Positions 41,736-52,051 of a DNA stretch of 64,000 nucleotides are shown here, in pieces. The stretch is taken from the NCBI GenBank assembly GCA_003457135.1, contig DMSQ01000006.1:36152-100151 (forward strand), given 5' to 3'. Position 1 is the first letter of the stretch; every line of letters starts with the position of its first letter. The notes under the pieces were generated by a model, which had not been told where the DNA came from, did not search any database, and saw only the letters and a program-made list of their open reading frames with translations. Position numbers and translations under genes: made by a program. The DNA comes from Prolixibacteraceae bacterium. Its GTDB lineage: Bacteria > Bacteroidota > Bacteroidia > Bacteroidales > Prolixibacteraceae.

Positions 41736-42317
41736 ATGCAAACTAAATTTTTAATTAGTGTATTGCTTCTATTGGTATCAGTGCCGGTATTTTCACAATC
41801 AACCAGCCGACTTCCTCCTTTTCCGGGATTTTTGAAAAAGGGAGTAATGACCTTAAACGATGGATCGCCCATTTATTATAAACAATTACAGCTAAGGAAT
41901 GATTCTGTATTCTATCAGGATTATAATTTGAATGCTGAGAAAACTGCGCTTCTGGATATTTCACAAATCACAAAAAATGGCTCTTACGCTGGCATAGGCG
42001 CTCTTTCCGGTTGTGGTTTGGGCCTGCTTGCCGGAATTGGAATCGCCAAAGCAATGGATGATACCGGTGATTTATTATCGAATGTTTTTACTTTGGGCCA
42101 GGAGCCGGAATTGGATACCCGAAAGGAGGAAACTTCAATGGTAATTTTTTCTACCCTAATTGGAACAGGTATTGGCGCGTTGGCTGGTGCACTGTTTTCA
42201 AAAAATATAATTGTTTTTTCACAATCAATCAAATCCATCAGTTTTACGCCTTCATTTAATTTGGGTACAGGTTCAGAACCTGAATTTGTAGTTTCCTGCA
42301 GGATCACTTTTCGCTAA
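41736..42317 (+). CDS. Exported protein with two glycine-zipper-like segments
   Basis: 193 residues; signal peptide (LISVLLLLVSVPVFSQ). Residues 40-75 form a short beta part (SPIYYKQLQLRNDSVFYQD). Two Gly-rich hydrophobic segments follow (GIGALSGCGLGLLAGIGIAK and STLIGTGIGALAGALFSK), like glycine-zipper segments. Ends with a strand pattern compatible with an envelope protein. Function unknown. Confidence 0.6.
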   Translation: MQTKFLISVLLLLVSVPVFSQSTSRLPPFPGFLKKGVMTLNDGSPIYYKQLQLRNDSVFYQDYNLNAEKTALLDISQITKNGSYAGIGALSGCGLGLLAGIGIAKAMDDTGDLLSNVFTLGQEPELDTRKEETSMVIFSTLIGTGIGALAGALFSKNIIVFSQSIKSISFTPSFNLGTGSEPEFVVSCRITFR

Positions 42318-42352
42318 TTGAAAAGGTGACTGATATTTTTTTTCGTTTTCTT

Positions 42353-43561
42353 TCAGGTCAGTTTCAGGTTTTCTTTTCGGAGTATTTCATTTGAGTTCTG
42401 GCTTTCAAACAGGTGGCATCCGGCACTTTTAACTTTTTCAATAATCTGATTAAAAGGTTCTTCGAGCAGGTTGCCCATTTTCCCACGGCAGAAAGGGCAG
42501 GCATGTACATCGCCGTTAGGATCAGCATATAAAAATCGGTTCCCGGCGCCAAAGCAACCCATTTTTCGCTGGTGATATCCGAAAAAAGAAATGATTGGAA
42601 AGTCCTTAAATTGCTTTTCCGAGTATAGACGTATAGTAAATTCGGATAAAATATTCACTTGCTGTTGGTCAAGATTAACTTTCTGACCCGAGAATTTTCC
42701 GACTGCCCTCGGCTCTAATATCCGGATAAAATGGGCGCCCATGTTTTTAGCCAATGTTGCATATTTCATCAGGTTCTCGCTGGTAACAAACCCGCTGGTC
42801 GCACACAACGAAAGGCTCACTATAATTCCCACATCATGACAGTTTCGAACGGCCTCATTTACCATTGAAAAACTTTTTTCGTTGTTCCTGAAGCTATTGT
42901 GTGCCTTTGCATCCCAGTGATCGAGGCTTATATTGGCCCCGGTCAGGCCTGCTGACTTCAATTCAACAGCTTTTGCAGGTGTAAGTCCAGCACCTGAAGT
43001 CAAGAGCCAGCAATCCATCGTCAATGAAGCGTCTTTTATCAATTCCACTAAATCATTAAATCTTACCAAAGGCTCACCACCACTGAACTGAATATGCCTT
43101 ATTCCATTGAATTTGAAAATGGTGAGTATTTTTTTTAAAGAATCCAGATCAAGTTTATCGTTTTGTGCAATGTTGTCCCACTCGTAGCAATGCTGACATG
43201 ACATTGGGCAACGGTTTGTAATGCCCCATATCAGTGTTTGAAGTGCTGGCTGCTTGCTTGTTCCATTGTTCTTCTTCAGGTTACTTCTGAGAAACTCATT
43301 CCTGATGAGGTGTTTAAGGTTGGTGGAAGGATATCCGCAGTAATCCGAATTCCAATAAAATTGGCTTCCGGAATGGACATATTTAGTAATAGCCTTACTC
43401 CCATGTAACTGATTTCGAAGATCACGTAATCTCTTCATTTCTGAAATGGCAGTAATTGGATTACGACAAAGCCTGAATGCTTCTGAAACAACAAACAATT
43501 GAACTCTTTTTCGGATAAATAGGGCTCTCCATCCGTTTATTAGTTTTGCTTTTTCTGACAT
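42353..43561 (-). CDS. Radical SAM protein with SPASM-like C-terminus
   Basis: 402 residues. A 105-residue N-terminal extension precedes the radical SAM core: CxxxCxxC in NRCPMSCQHCYEW (Cys118, 122, 125), then GIRHIQFSGGEPLVRF, and LTGANISLDHWDAKAHNSFR. The C-terminal part has cysteines in MGCFGAGNRF and NGDVHACPFCRG, as in SPASM/twitch auxiliary cluster domains. Such enzymes modify peptides or proteins. No precursor peptide is seen nearby; it lies 17 bases downstream of the broken envelope gene below. Confidence 0.85.
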   Translation of the reverse strand: MSEKAKLINGWRALFIRKRVQLFVVSEAFRLCRNPITAISEMKRLRDLRNQLHGSKAITKYVHSGSQFYWNSDYCGYPSTNLKHLIRNEFLRSNLKKNNGTSKQPALQTLIWGITNRCPMSCQHCYEWDNIAQNDKLDLDSLKKILTIFKFNGIRHIQFSGGEPLVRFNDLVELIKDASLTMDCWLLTSGAGLTPAKAVELKSAGLTGANISLDHWDAKAHNSFRNNEKSFSMVNEAVRNCHDVGIIVSLSLCATSGFVTSENLMKYATLAKNMGAHFIRILEPRAVGKFSGQKVNLDQQQVNILSEFTIRLYSEKQFKDFPIISFFGYHQRKMGCFGAGNRFLYADPNGDVHACPFCRGKMGNLLEEPFNQIIEKVKSAGCHLFESQNSNEILRKENLKLT

Positions 43562-43578
43562 AATTTAATTCTGGATGA

Positions 43579-45290
43579 TTACCGCTGAGCTGCTTGTTGC
43601 ACCATTTTCTTCAACTGTTCGTTGACAAATTGATTAAAATGGCCGGGTTGCCTGAATGCTTTCAGATTTTCAATATCAGGCTTGCCAACCGGATTACGGA
43701 GTATCTCGTACCAACCTTTGCTGTGAAGGATTACCGTTCGGTTCTGGCTCGTCAATTCAGGCAGATCGAATGTTACCACTGCCTTATTGGTCGTTATCGG
43801 TTGGGTATAGTATTTCGTGTCGTCTTTTGAAAGTAATCCAGTTACATCTTTCTGTTCCTCGGTGATAGCAGTTTTCGCCGGAATGGTATAGGATGTTACC
43901 TCATTGTCAGGCGAATAGTCAACCGCGGCGTAGTCAATTTCCCACAAGAAACTGCCATATTCCAACTTCACTTTTAATGGAACTGTTTCATTTCCATTCA
44001 GTGGAACCGTAAGGACATCATCCTTAAATTTCATTGGACCAGCTATGTTGTAGTAATCAACAAATTCCCATTGGCCTTGTCGTTCAACCGATAGCGAAAG
44101 CGGAATTCTCTGGTCTAATGCCCATTGCCTCATCGTTGATTCAGGAACACTTTGCTGTTTTTTCATGTAGCGCTGATAGGAGGAGCCAATCATATTGTGA
44201 AATTGCCCGAGCATAAAATCGAGTACAATTGAATTTTTTGCCCGTATGGCCAGTTTAGCAGTTTTTGCATCGCCCTGGTTGGGGAATTGAATAATTAATC
44301 CATCCTTCAAGGGAAGTTGATTCTCAATTGAAGAACTTTGGTAAAATTGGTTGTCTTTTCCAAGCAACAGATTTGTGACATCGTTTCCATTCAAATTTGT
44401 AGCTAATGTTGGCTCAACAGCTTGGCTCATCGTAGTTAAAGCCCCATTTTTATCTATTAAAACATCAATGTTTTGAGGATGATCAACTACCATAAGCTCC
44501 AGAAGGTTGGTGTGCTGAATTTCGCGAACTTCATTGGTTATCTTTATAGTGTACGATTGCTGGCCAGGGTATGTTGGCAGCTTCAGGTAATCGTTCCGCT
44601 CAAGTGGCTTATGGATGCTGCCACTGTATATTTCACCTGCAAATTGATAGTTTTCGCCATCCCAGGTGTAGAAAATCGGGCCTACTGGAATCCTGAAAGG
44701 CCTACTGGAATTTTGAAAATCCACACAATAATAGGAAACAGGGTGTATGGAGCTCCATAAATAAGAGTGCCTAATAAATACGAACCCACAGTTGGTACAG
44801 TATCTTTATCGTAAATTTCAATTTTGTTGATGGAACTCACCGGAATTGAAATCTTCATATTATCTGATTCAATAAATTCGTCCAGATACAGATGCACCTC
44901 ATTGAGCAGGTATCTTTGGCTCTGAGGAGGTCGCGCAATATACCGGTTTGGTTTGCCTGGTTTCACAGGTTTAAAAGTTGGAGGCATTTGATATTCATTC
45001 ATTCTAGCAGTTACCGTATTGTTTTTAACTTCTACGTGAGTTAAAAGCCATTTTTTTTGATTGAAGTGGACGATAATTGCCTTTCCGTTATCGTTCATTT
45101 CGGCAATTGTTTCTGAAGTCGGACGGGCTGATGACGTAACTTTGAAATAATTATGGCATCCAAAGGTTAAATTCATCATCGCAAAAGCCAACAAAACAGC
45201 GGTCCATTTAATGACCTTTTTTTTCGTAACAAAATGCCTGTCCGAAATTTTTGTCCGGATCGAATTAAAGTTATTTAGTAATGATTTCAT
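43579..45290 (-). pseudogene. Envelope lipoprotein gene split by a 20-bp tandem duplication
   Basis: Two frames cover this gene: 45290-44682 (203 residues, from the ATG at 45290) and 44724-43579 (381 residues from a GTG). The first has a signal anchor and lipobox-like MMNLTFGCHNYFK and ends abruptly after VWIFKIPVGLSGFQ; the second starts within the duplicated piece and continues VGPIFYTWDGENYQF. Removing one copy of the duplication (44679-44698 versus 44699-44718) joins them in one frame of about 580 residues. The C-terminal part is beta-rich with a WDGENYQFAGEIYSG strand pair. Function unknown; start at 45290 avoids overlap with the upstream gene. Confidence 0.78.
44679..44718. repeat. 20-bp tandem duplication causing the frameshift
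   Basis: GGCCTACTGGAATCCTGAAA (44679-44698) followed by GGCCTACTGGAATTTTGAAA (44699-44718): 18 of 20 identical. 20 is not a multiple of three. Confidence 0.9.
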
Positions 45291-45301
45291 AGATTGTTGG
45301 A

Positions 45302-46066
45302 TTAAAAATTTAAAATGATTTCGCAACGGATAACCGAAGTACCGGAAGAAGGATTTATATGGAGTGGAGCGTCAAATCCTAAATTGATGGCCAGACTTTC
45401 AGTGATATTATAAAAGCCGGAAAAGTTTAGGAGGATTCCTCTGGCTTTTGCATCCTCGGAAACCTGAATATAGGTGTTGTCAGGATTATAATTGGATTTG
45501 TTGATAGTATAAGAGCCAAAAATATAATGCAGGCCTGTTCCAATCCGGAATGTACGGGGAGGAAAAAAGTAATAGTTCATTCCAATCCGGGTACTCCAAT
45601 TGAGGTTTCTGCCATAGTTAAATGATCCTTCATAACCATAATAGTACCATGGCTTCAGGTTCTTTGCGAAAGCCAATTTATAACCAAGCCTGGTTTTTCC
45701 CGGCAAATATTCATAAGAAATAAGCAGGTTCCGGTAGAACAGGTAGCCTATCAGATCGGCGCCAAGTAAATGATGCCTGTAATTTAAATTCTGGTTATTG
45801 TCTGTAGAAATGACCGGAACAGGTTTATTGAAAAATGTTTCTTTTTCTCCATTCTCGTAAATAATGCTGTCCACAACAGCAAAATTGATGTTGTAAGTTA
45901 GATTTTCCGCTCGTTCGTAGAGCTTGAAAGAGATGCTTTTGTCGGTGGTATTCAGGATTTTGGCTTTAACGATTTCGCCGTTTTTCCTGTAAATCAGGTC
46001 CTGAGCTGCAATTTGAAATGAAATAAAAAGTAAAATAGCTGAAAGGAATATTTGTTTCAATTTCAT
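45302..46066 (-). CDS. Outer-membrane beta-barrel-like protein
   Basis: 254 residues from the ATG at 46066, with signal peptide (IFLSAILLFISFQIAAQ). N-terminal soluble domain about 20-85 (DLIYRKNGEIVKAKIL, SISFKLYERA), then alternating amphipathic strands rich in Tyr, Phe and Gly with a terminal IRCEIILNF ending in Phe, as in outer-membrane barrels. First gene of the minus set with the split lipoprotein and radical SAM genes; function unknown. Confidence 0.72.
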   Translation of the reverse strand: MKLKQIFLSAILLFISFQIAAQDLIYRKNGEIVKAKILNTTDKSISFKLYERAENLTYNINFAVVDSIIYENGEKETFFNKPVPVISTDNNQNLNYRHHLLGADLIGYLFYRNLLISYEYLPGKTRLGYKLAFAKNLKPWYYYGYEGSFNYGRNLNWSTRIGMNYYFFPPRTFRIGTGLHYIFGSYTINKSNYNPDNTYIQVSEDAKARGILLNFSGFYNITESLAINLGFDAPLHINPSSGTSVIRCEIILNF

Positions 46067-46096
46067 GGTATTCGGTTTATAAAATGAAACAATCAT

Positions 46097-46567
46097 TTGT
46101 CATTCAAAAGTTACGGAATTATTCAGGATATCTTGCTGTTTTCAAATTTTTTTTTCTTTAGATAGGATTTTTTTCACTTTAGGGCATCTGGATGTTAGGT
46201 TATTGCATAGATATTTTGTATATTTATTAGCTTGAATCCTAACTAATAAATTATCTCTATTACCCAATCTGGCATCTAAAGAGGATTTCAAACTTGTTGG
46301 TACGTGATGCCAATTGCTTAATTACCGCTAGTCGAGCGGCAAACTTCATGTACGAACTGCTTTAAAACTGCTCAATCATTCCAATCTCATTTATCCTAAA
46401 TACCAAAGAGAAATCTTTATCAATACTTCAATTTATCCAGCATCAGGATTGCCCATATGGGACAAAAGACAGGCATTTCTACATTCTATTCTACCGAGCT
46501 TTGGTTCCTAAAGGAACCATTTTATGAAATTTAAACAGTCTCCTAAAAACCTAAAACCCTGATTACC
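46097..46567. other. Gene-free stretch with a hairpin
   Basis: No ORF is convincing. A hairpin TGGTTCC-TAAA-GGAACCA (46502-46519) followed by TTTTAT lies 49 bases before the next start; CTACCGAGCTTTGG in front of it resembles the start of the 27172/35060 repeat type. It may be a decayed repeat or a leader hairpin. Confidence 0.5.
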
Positions 46568-47989
46568 ATGAAGAAAAAACTCCTGATTCTCCTTTTATCA
46601 GCTTTCATTTGTTCCACTTTGGTCAGCGCTCAAACTGCCAATCAACTCACTAATGAGCAGAAAGTTTGGATCACAAAAGCTAACCGCCACGAAAAAAACG
46701 GGTGGATTTATCTCCATATTGAAGGTTCTCCGCAAGAACGTGGTTTCCAGCACGGATACCTGCTTGCAAAGGAAATCAAGGAATCAATCAGAGTTTTGAA
46801 CGAGGTCTGGCGCTATCAAACTGCTTTGGATTGGCCGTGGCTGGTTCAGAAGTCTGCCAGGATGTTCACGCCTAAAGTTGATGACGAAAATATTGCTGAA
46901 ATTGATGGGATCGTAGAAGGGATGAAAGCGGCCGGCAATCCGACAAGCCTCGACGAAATGGTGACCTGGAATAGCTTGATGGAACTTTTAGGGTACTGGT
47001 GGCCTTCAGTTAAAGATACCGTTTCGCCAAATTCGCCTGATCCTGCAAAACAGGGCTGTAGTTCTTTTATTGCAACAGGCAAAATGACGGACGATGGGGG
47101 CATCGTCCTCGGGCACAACACCCATTTTGTTTATTTCTTACCGCTTTGCAATATCATCCTTGATATTTTACCCCAAAAGGGCCATCGGATACTCATGCAA
47201 TCCTTTGCCGGATTCATTCACAGCGGGACCGACTTTTTTGTAACCAGCGCCGGGCTTGTCGGCTCTGAAACTACAATTGGCGGTTTCTATCCTTTTGATG
47301 AAAAAGGAGTGCCTGAATTTTCCCGGATGAGACATGCCACTCAATATGCGTCAACGATTGATGAATGGTGCGAAATCATGAAAAAAGGGAACAATGGTGG
47401 GTACGCTAATGCCTGGTTAATTGGCGATATCAATACCAATGAAATTGCCCGGCTCGAACTTGGGCTAAAATACACCGGATTCGAAAAAAAGAAAGACGGC
47501 TATTTTGTCGGTTCCAATATTGCTGAAGATTTAAATATTTTGCGTTTTGAGACCAGAGCCAGGGAAACAGATATCAGGGAATCTTCCATCGCCCGACGGG
47601 TTCGCTGGAAACAGTTAATGAAAGAAAATGCCGGAAAAATTAACCTCGAACGTGCCAAAGAATTTGAAGCCGATCATTTTGATACTTACTTAAATACCTC
47701 AAAACCGGGTAGCAGAACTTTATGTGCTCACTATGATCTCGATCCCCATAGTCAAACTCCCGGTTGGGCTGAGCCATTTTATCCTGCCGGCATTTTGGAT
47801 GGCAAAGTGATTGATTCTAAAATGGCAAAACAAATGTCATTCATTTCCAAATGGGGCAGTGCATGTGATTTGCCTTTCGATGCTAAAGCTTTTCTGGAAG
47901 CACATCCTCAATACGAATGGATGACCGGATTGATTAAAGACCGTCCAACTCAGCCATGGACTATGTTTAAGGCAGGAGAGATGAAATAA
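46568..47989 (+). CDS. Secreted C45-type Ntn hydrolase (acyltransferase/phospholipase-B-like)
   Basis: 473 residues, signal peptide (LILLLSAFICSTLVSAQ). The mature N-terminal part has EGSPQERGFQHGYLLAKEI, typical of the family. Nucleophile candidate is Cys164 in QGCSSFIATGKMTDDGGIVLG, reached by autocleavage in relatives such as peptidase C45/penicillin acyltransferase-type and phospholipase-B-like proteins; HNTHFVYFLP follows. Later motifs: NTNEIARLELGLKY and RTLCAHYDLDP. Predicted to cleave or transfer an acyl group in the periplasm; substrate unknown. Next gene starts 30 bases on, in the same direction. Confidence 0.82.
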   Translation: MKKKLLILLLSAFICSTLVSAQTANQLTNEQKVWITKANRHEKNGWIYLHIEGSPQERGFQHGYLLAKEIKESIRVLNEVWRYQTALDWPWLVQKSARMFTPKVDDENIAEIDGIVEGMKAAGNPTSLDEMVTWNSLMELLGYWWPSVKDTVSPNSPDPAKQGCSSFIATGKMTDDGGIVLGHNTHFVYFLPLCNIILDILPQKGHRILMQSFAGFIHSGTDFFVTSAGLVGSETTIGGFYPFDEKGVPEFSRMRHATQYASTIDEWCEIMKKGNNGGYANAWLIGDINTNEIARLELGLKYTGFEKKKDGYFVGSNIAEDLNILRFETRARETDIRESSIARRVRWKQLMKENAGKINLERAKEFEADHFDTYLNTSKPGSRTLCAHYDLDPHSQTPGWAEPFYPAGILDGKVIDSKMAKQMSFISKWGSACDLPFDAKAFLEAHPQYEWMTGLIKDRPTQPWTMFKAGEMK

Positions 47990-48019
47990 TTTCTGATGTT
48001 CGTAAGAATAAAGTGCACC

Positions 48020-50251
48020 ATGAGTAATTTTCTTACAAGCCGGCCTTTCCGTTTTATGGCAATAGTTCTGGTCATTGCCCTTCTGTTTTCGACAATCAGC
48101 CTTGCCCAGGAACCGTTGATTGTGAGCAAAATATCAGGAACTATCAACTTTGACGGAGTTCCCGACGAGGAAGCCTGGCAATCCGTTCCACCCTTGAAAA
48201 TGGTGATGCACATGCCGGTTTTTGGAATCGAACCGACCGAAATATCGGTTATGAAGTTGGCTTATGACGACCAGTATTTCTATGTTTCAGGAATATTGAA
48301 TTACAAAGATCCGGAAAACATCAGGGCTGTTGGTAAGAAGCGGGATTATGCAACTCCATCGTGCGACTGGTTAGGAATACTGCTCGATACCTATTACGAC
48401 CGGCAAAATGCGGTTTCATTCTGGACCAATCCGAATGGTTTACGAACCGATGGAGCAGTGAAAAATGATGGTGTAGATCCAAACTCCGATATGAATTTCA
48501 GTTGGAATACCTTTTGGGATGTAAAAACGTCACTAAATAAAGAAGGCTGGTCGGCCGAATTCAGAATTCCGTTTTCCAGTCTGAGGTTTCAACTAAGGGA
48601 AGATAAAACCCTGATGGGAATTAGTATCGTGAGGTACTGTGCCGCGACATCAGAGTGGTCAACATTTCCGGCGATTTCGCCTGATTTTCAATGGGCTTTC
48701 TGGAAACCTTCACTTTTGGCAGTGATCGAATTCTCCGGATTAAAACAAAAAAAGCCTGTCTATTTTGCACCTTATATTTCCTCCGGAATGGAGCAGGTCA
48801 ATGAGTTGAATGAATCGGGTACGGCTTATAAAATGAAATCAACCCCAAAATTCGCTGTTGGTTTCGATGCAAAGTACTCGCTTACCAGCAACCTTACTCT
48901 CGACCTTACGGTCAATACCGATTTCGCTCAGGTCGAAGCTGATGACCAAAAAATAAACCTCACACGTTTCTCCCTTTTCTTTCCTGAAAAAAGGATTTTC
49001 TTTTTGGAAAAGGACGATGTATTTGATTTTTCATTTCTTGGTGGAAACAATCTGTTTTACAGCCGAAGAATTGGAATTTTTGACGGAAATCCGGTAAAAA
49101 TTTACGGTGGGTTGCGATTGACAGGCAGAATTGACAAATGGGATGTGGGAATTCTGGATATACAGACTGCCCGGTTCGAAAATAATCCAGGAGAGAATTT
49201 TGGGGTGGTCAGACTAAAAAGGAAGGTATTCAATCCAAATTCGTATGTTGGTGGGATGTTCACAAGCCGGTTGGGAACGAATGGAGCCTACAACCTGGCT
49301 TACGGAGTTGACGGACAATTCAGGGTTGCCGGAGATGAATACCTAACCCTTCGGTGGGCGCAAACGTTTGAAAATGAAACTCAGAACCGGTTCTTTAATA
49401 TGTCGCCCTCCCGGCTTCTGATCAATTGGGAGCACCGTAACCAAAAAGGATTTGGATATGATTTCGTTTATTCCTGGTCGGGCAATCAATTTAACCCGGG
49501 AATTGGGTTCGAGATCAAGGATAATTACCAGCTTGTGAGGAGTATTCTCCAGCATGGCTGGTTTCCGGAGGGTAAATCATTTATCAGGTATCATAAACTT
49601 TCGCTTACTGCCTATAGTTTATGGAATACTTTAAACGACCTTCATGAAACGACCAGCGGCATACTGAAATGGAATTTCGAAGCGAAGAAAGGATTTTCGG
49701 GAAACATTGCTGCAAACTGGTTCGTGGAGAATCTTGCTGATACTCTTTCTTTGGGTAATGATCAGGCTTCGGTACTTCCCGGAAGATATTCATTTAGCAG
49801 TGTAAGTTCCGGCTTTATAACCTCCGGAGCTCATGCCCTTTATGCAGAATTGATTGCCGATGCAGGCAAATTCTACGATGGATGGAAGCTTTCTTTTTAT
49901 GCCAATCCGATGTTGAATATCGGCAGCGGATTTAATCTGGGCTTGACCTATTACCTCGACTATGTAAGCTTTCCATCACGTACGGTGAATTTTACCAATC
50001 ACATCCCGGGAATGAAGTGCCAGTTGACGCTGACTACCAAAACCGAGTTTACATCATTCATTCAGTATAACACCGCTGTTGACAAGGTATTTGCCAACTT
50101 CAGGTTCAGGTATAACCCACGGGAAGGAAACGATTTGTACCTTGTTTACGACGAAGGATTAAATACAAACATTGCCAGAGAAGTATCAGCGCTTCCCCGC
50201 TCGGCCGGAAGAACAATATTGCTCAAATACACGTACACATTTCGGTTATAA
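48020..50251 (+). CDS. DUF5916 outer-membrane protein with CBM9-like N-terminus
   Basis: 743 residues from the ATG at 48020 with signal peptide (FMAIVLVIALLFSTISLAQ); an ATG 24 bases upstream is possible. Residues about 30-215 form a CBM9-like domain: KISGTINFDGVPDEEAWQSV, YDDQYFYVSGI, DWLGILLDTYYD. The remainder is the DUF5916 barrel with NTDFAQVEADDQKINLTRFS, FFPEKRIFFLEKDDVF, LFYSRRIGIFDGNPVKIYGG, and a C-terminal strand ending in FRL. Outer membrane; transport or surface role in glycan or peptide use not established. Confidence 0.87.
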   Translation: MSNFLTSRPFRFMAIVLVIALLFSTISLAQEPLIVSKISGTINFDGVPDEEAWQSVPPLKMVMHMPVFGIEPTEISVMKLAYDDQYFYVSGILNYKDPENIRAVGKKRDYATPSCDWLGILLDTYYDRQNAVSFWTNPNGLRTDGAVKNDGVDPNSDMNFSWNTFWDVKTSLNKEGWSAEFRIPFSSLRFQLREDKTLMGISIVRYCAATSEWSTFPAISPDFQWAFWKPSLLAVIEFSGLKQKKPVYFAPYISSGMEQVNELNESGTAYKMKSTPKFAVGFDAKYSLTSNLTLDLTVNTDFAQVEADDQKINLTRFSLFFPEKRIFFLEKDDVFDFSFLGGNNLFYSRRIGIFDGNPVKIYGGLRLTGRIDKWDVGILDIQTARFENNPGENFGVVRLKRKVFNPNSYVGGMFTSRLGTNGAYNLAYGVDGQFRVAGDEYLTLRWAQTFENETQNRFFNMSPSRLLINWEHRNQKGFGYDFVYSWSGNQFNPGIGFEIKDNYQLVRSILQHGWFPEGKSFIRYHKLSLTAYSLWNTLNDLHETTSGILKWNFEAKKGFSGNIAANWFVENLADTLSLGNDQASVLPGRYSFSSVSSGFITSGAHALYAELIADAGKFYDGWKLSFYANPMLNIGSGFNLGLTYYLDYVSFPSRTVNFTNHIPGMKCQLTLTTKTEFTSFIQYNTAVDKVFANFRFRYNPREGNDLYLVYDEGLNTNIAREVSALPRSAGRTILLKYTYTFRL

Positions 50252-50293
50252 CACAACTCTATATTTTTATCTTATCCTAAAAAACATATCATT

Positions 50294-50779
50294 ATGAAAA
50301 CACAATCTGAATCAGATCCAATCTGTTGCCCTGAATTTGACCCGATTTCCTGGGACGACCAAATCTTCGAATGGAAAAACAAATTGTTCATCAAAGATAA
50401 GGTCTTCACCCTGTTTTACATGCCCATGAATTTTGGGAAAGTCATGAAACGGTTCAATGAAAAACTAACCAAAGCGGGAGCATCAATGCCCGATAATCTT
50501 GGACTTTCTGACCATACTTCGAAATGGAACATGGACCTCTACCTCGCGGTTGACAAGGAAATTTCTGATGCTGAAAATATCACCTTTAGCGGTAAATTTT
50601 ACAGCAAAGTGTATGAAGGCCCTTTCCGTGATACCGAAAAATGGTGTAAAGACTATGATAAGGTTGCAATAAACAAAGGTTACACCATCAACAAATGTTA
50701 TATGTGGTACACTACCTGCCCGAAATGTGCCAAAAAATATGGCAAAAACTATGTGGTGATAATTGGAAAGGTGGAATAA
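50294..50779 (+). CDS. Conserved Cys-containing small protein, function unknown
   Basis: 161 residues. Starts with DPICCPEFDPISWDDQIFEW and ends near WYTTCPKCAKKYGKNYVV; CC and CPKC pairs suggest a metal or redox site. FDPISWDD and the GKFYSKVYEGPFRD block are conserved in proteins that databases often call hydrolase without proof, and the beta pattern recalls GyrI-like small-molecule-binding domains. It precedes the glycosyltransferase gene by 9 bases. Confidence 0.65.
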   Translation: MKTQSESDPICCPEFDPISWDDQIFEWKNKLFIKDKVFTLFYMPMNFGKVMKRFNEKLTKAGASMPDNLGLSDHTSKWNMDLYLAVDKEISDAENITFSGKFYSKVYEGPFRDTEKWCKDYDKVAINKGYTINKCYMWYTTCPKCAKKYGKNYVVIIGKVE

Positions 50780-50788
50780 GTTTGAAAA

Positions 50789-51994
50789 ATGGGAACAAAG
50801 AAAATTTTGTATATCAGCGGCTCACTTGGATTAGGTCACATCAACAGGGATTTGGCAATTGCCGCTCAATTACGGAAACTTATTCCGGGCGTGGAGATTG
50901 AATGGCTGGCAGCCAACCCTGCCACCGATGTACTGAGCGAAGCGGGAGAAAAACTTGTTCCCGGAGCCGAACAGTATGCCAACGAAAACCTGTCGGCTGA
51001 GAAAGCCGCCAAAGGTTCAAGTCTAAACCTTCTGAGCTATTTGCTGAAATCGAGGGGGGAATGGAAAAAGAACATTGATTTTTTTCTGAAGCTTATTTCT
51101 GTAAAAAAGTACGACCTGGTAATTGGAGATGAAACCTACGAAATTAACCTTGCTTTGCGCGAGCATCCGGAAATGAAGAATTTCCCTTTTGTACTTATAC
51201 TCGACTTTGTTGGACTTGAAGCAATGACCCGAAATCCGCTGGAACGATTGGGTGTTTATTACTGGAACCGGGTTTGGTCGCACGATTACAGGCTTCATAA
51301 AAAGCCTCCTTACGACCTGGCGCTTTTCGTTGGCGAACCGGAGGATATTCCTGATAAATCGTTTGGATTTGGATTGCCAAACCGACGCGAATTAGCGAAT
51401 GCGCTTTACACTTTTGTCGGATATGTGTTCCCGTTTGTTCCTGAAGAATTTACCAACAAATCAAAACTCAAAAAAGAGCTGGGTTATGATGCTGAACCTC
51501 TGTTAATTTGCTCGATTGGCGGCACGGCAATTGGTAGAGAACTGATGGAATTTTGCGGCAAAGCCTGCGCAATCGTTAAAAAGAAAATTCCGGATATCCA
51601 TGCGGTATTTGTTACCGGTCCGAGACTGGCCGCTGAAAGTGTTAACCTGCCCGGTGGATTTGAGGTGAAAGGGTTCGTGCCACGCTTGTACCAGCACTTT
51701 GCAGCAAGCGACATAGCTGTCATTCAGGGTGGGGCAACCTCCTCTTTTGAACTTGCCGCACTTCAAACTCCATTTATCTATTTCCCGCTGGAAGGACATT
51801 GCGAACAGGCAAATGTCTCTCGAATTTTAATAAAACGGGGAATTGGCGTTAAGATGAACTTATCAACATCATCACCAGAAATGCTTGCCGAAAAGATAGT
51901 TTCAACTTTAGGCGCTGATACAACTTTTCCTGCTATTCCGGCTGACGGCGCCCGAAAGGCAGCCGAAGCAATTACTAAGCTCTTTACAATTTAA
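50789..51994 (+). CDS. Glycosyltransferase of the GT-B fold (MurG/GT28-like C-terminus)
   Basis: 401 residues. N-terminal half: KILYISGSLGLGHINRDLAIA (4-25) and LVIGDETYEINLALR. C-terminal half: LLICSIGGTAIGRELMEFC, FEVKGFVPRLYQHFAASDIAVIQGGATSSFELAALQTPFIYFP, with HCEQANVSRILIKRGIGVKM, the nucleotide-sugar-binding block of GT28-like enzymes. Probably transfers a sugar to a lipid or small acceptor. Acceptor unknown. Coupled to the 50294 gene by spacing. Confidence 0.85.
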   Translation: MGTKKILYISGSLGLGHINRDLAIAAQLRKLIPGVEIEWLAANPATDVLSEAGEKLVPGAEQYANENLSAEKAAKGSSLNLLSYLLKSRGEWKKNIDFFLKLISVKKYDLVIGDETYEINLALREHPEMKNFPFVLILDFVGLEAMTRNPLERLGVYYWNRVWSHDYRLHKKPPYDLALFVGEPEDIPDKSFGFGLPNRRELANALYTFVGYVFPFVPEEFTNKSKLKKELGYDAEPLLICSIGGTAIGRELMEFCGKACAIVKKKIPDIHAVFVTGPRLAAESVNLPGGFEVKGFVPRLYQHFAASDIAVIQGGATSSFELAALQTPFIYFPLEGHCEQANVSRILIKRGIGVKMNLSTSSPEMLAEKIVSTLGADTTFPAIPADGARKAAEAITKLFTI

Positions 51995-52051
51995 ATCCCG
52001 AATTCATAAAAATGATTTAATCTGGTAGTTAAATTATTAAAATTCAAGAAC

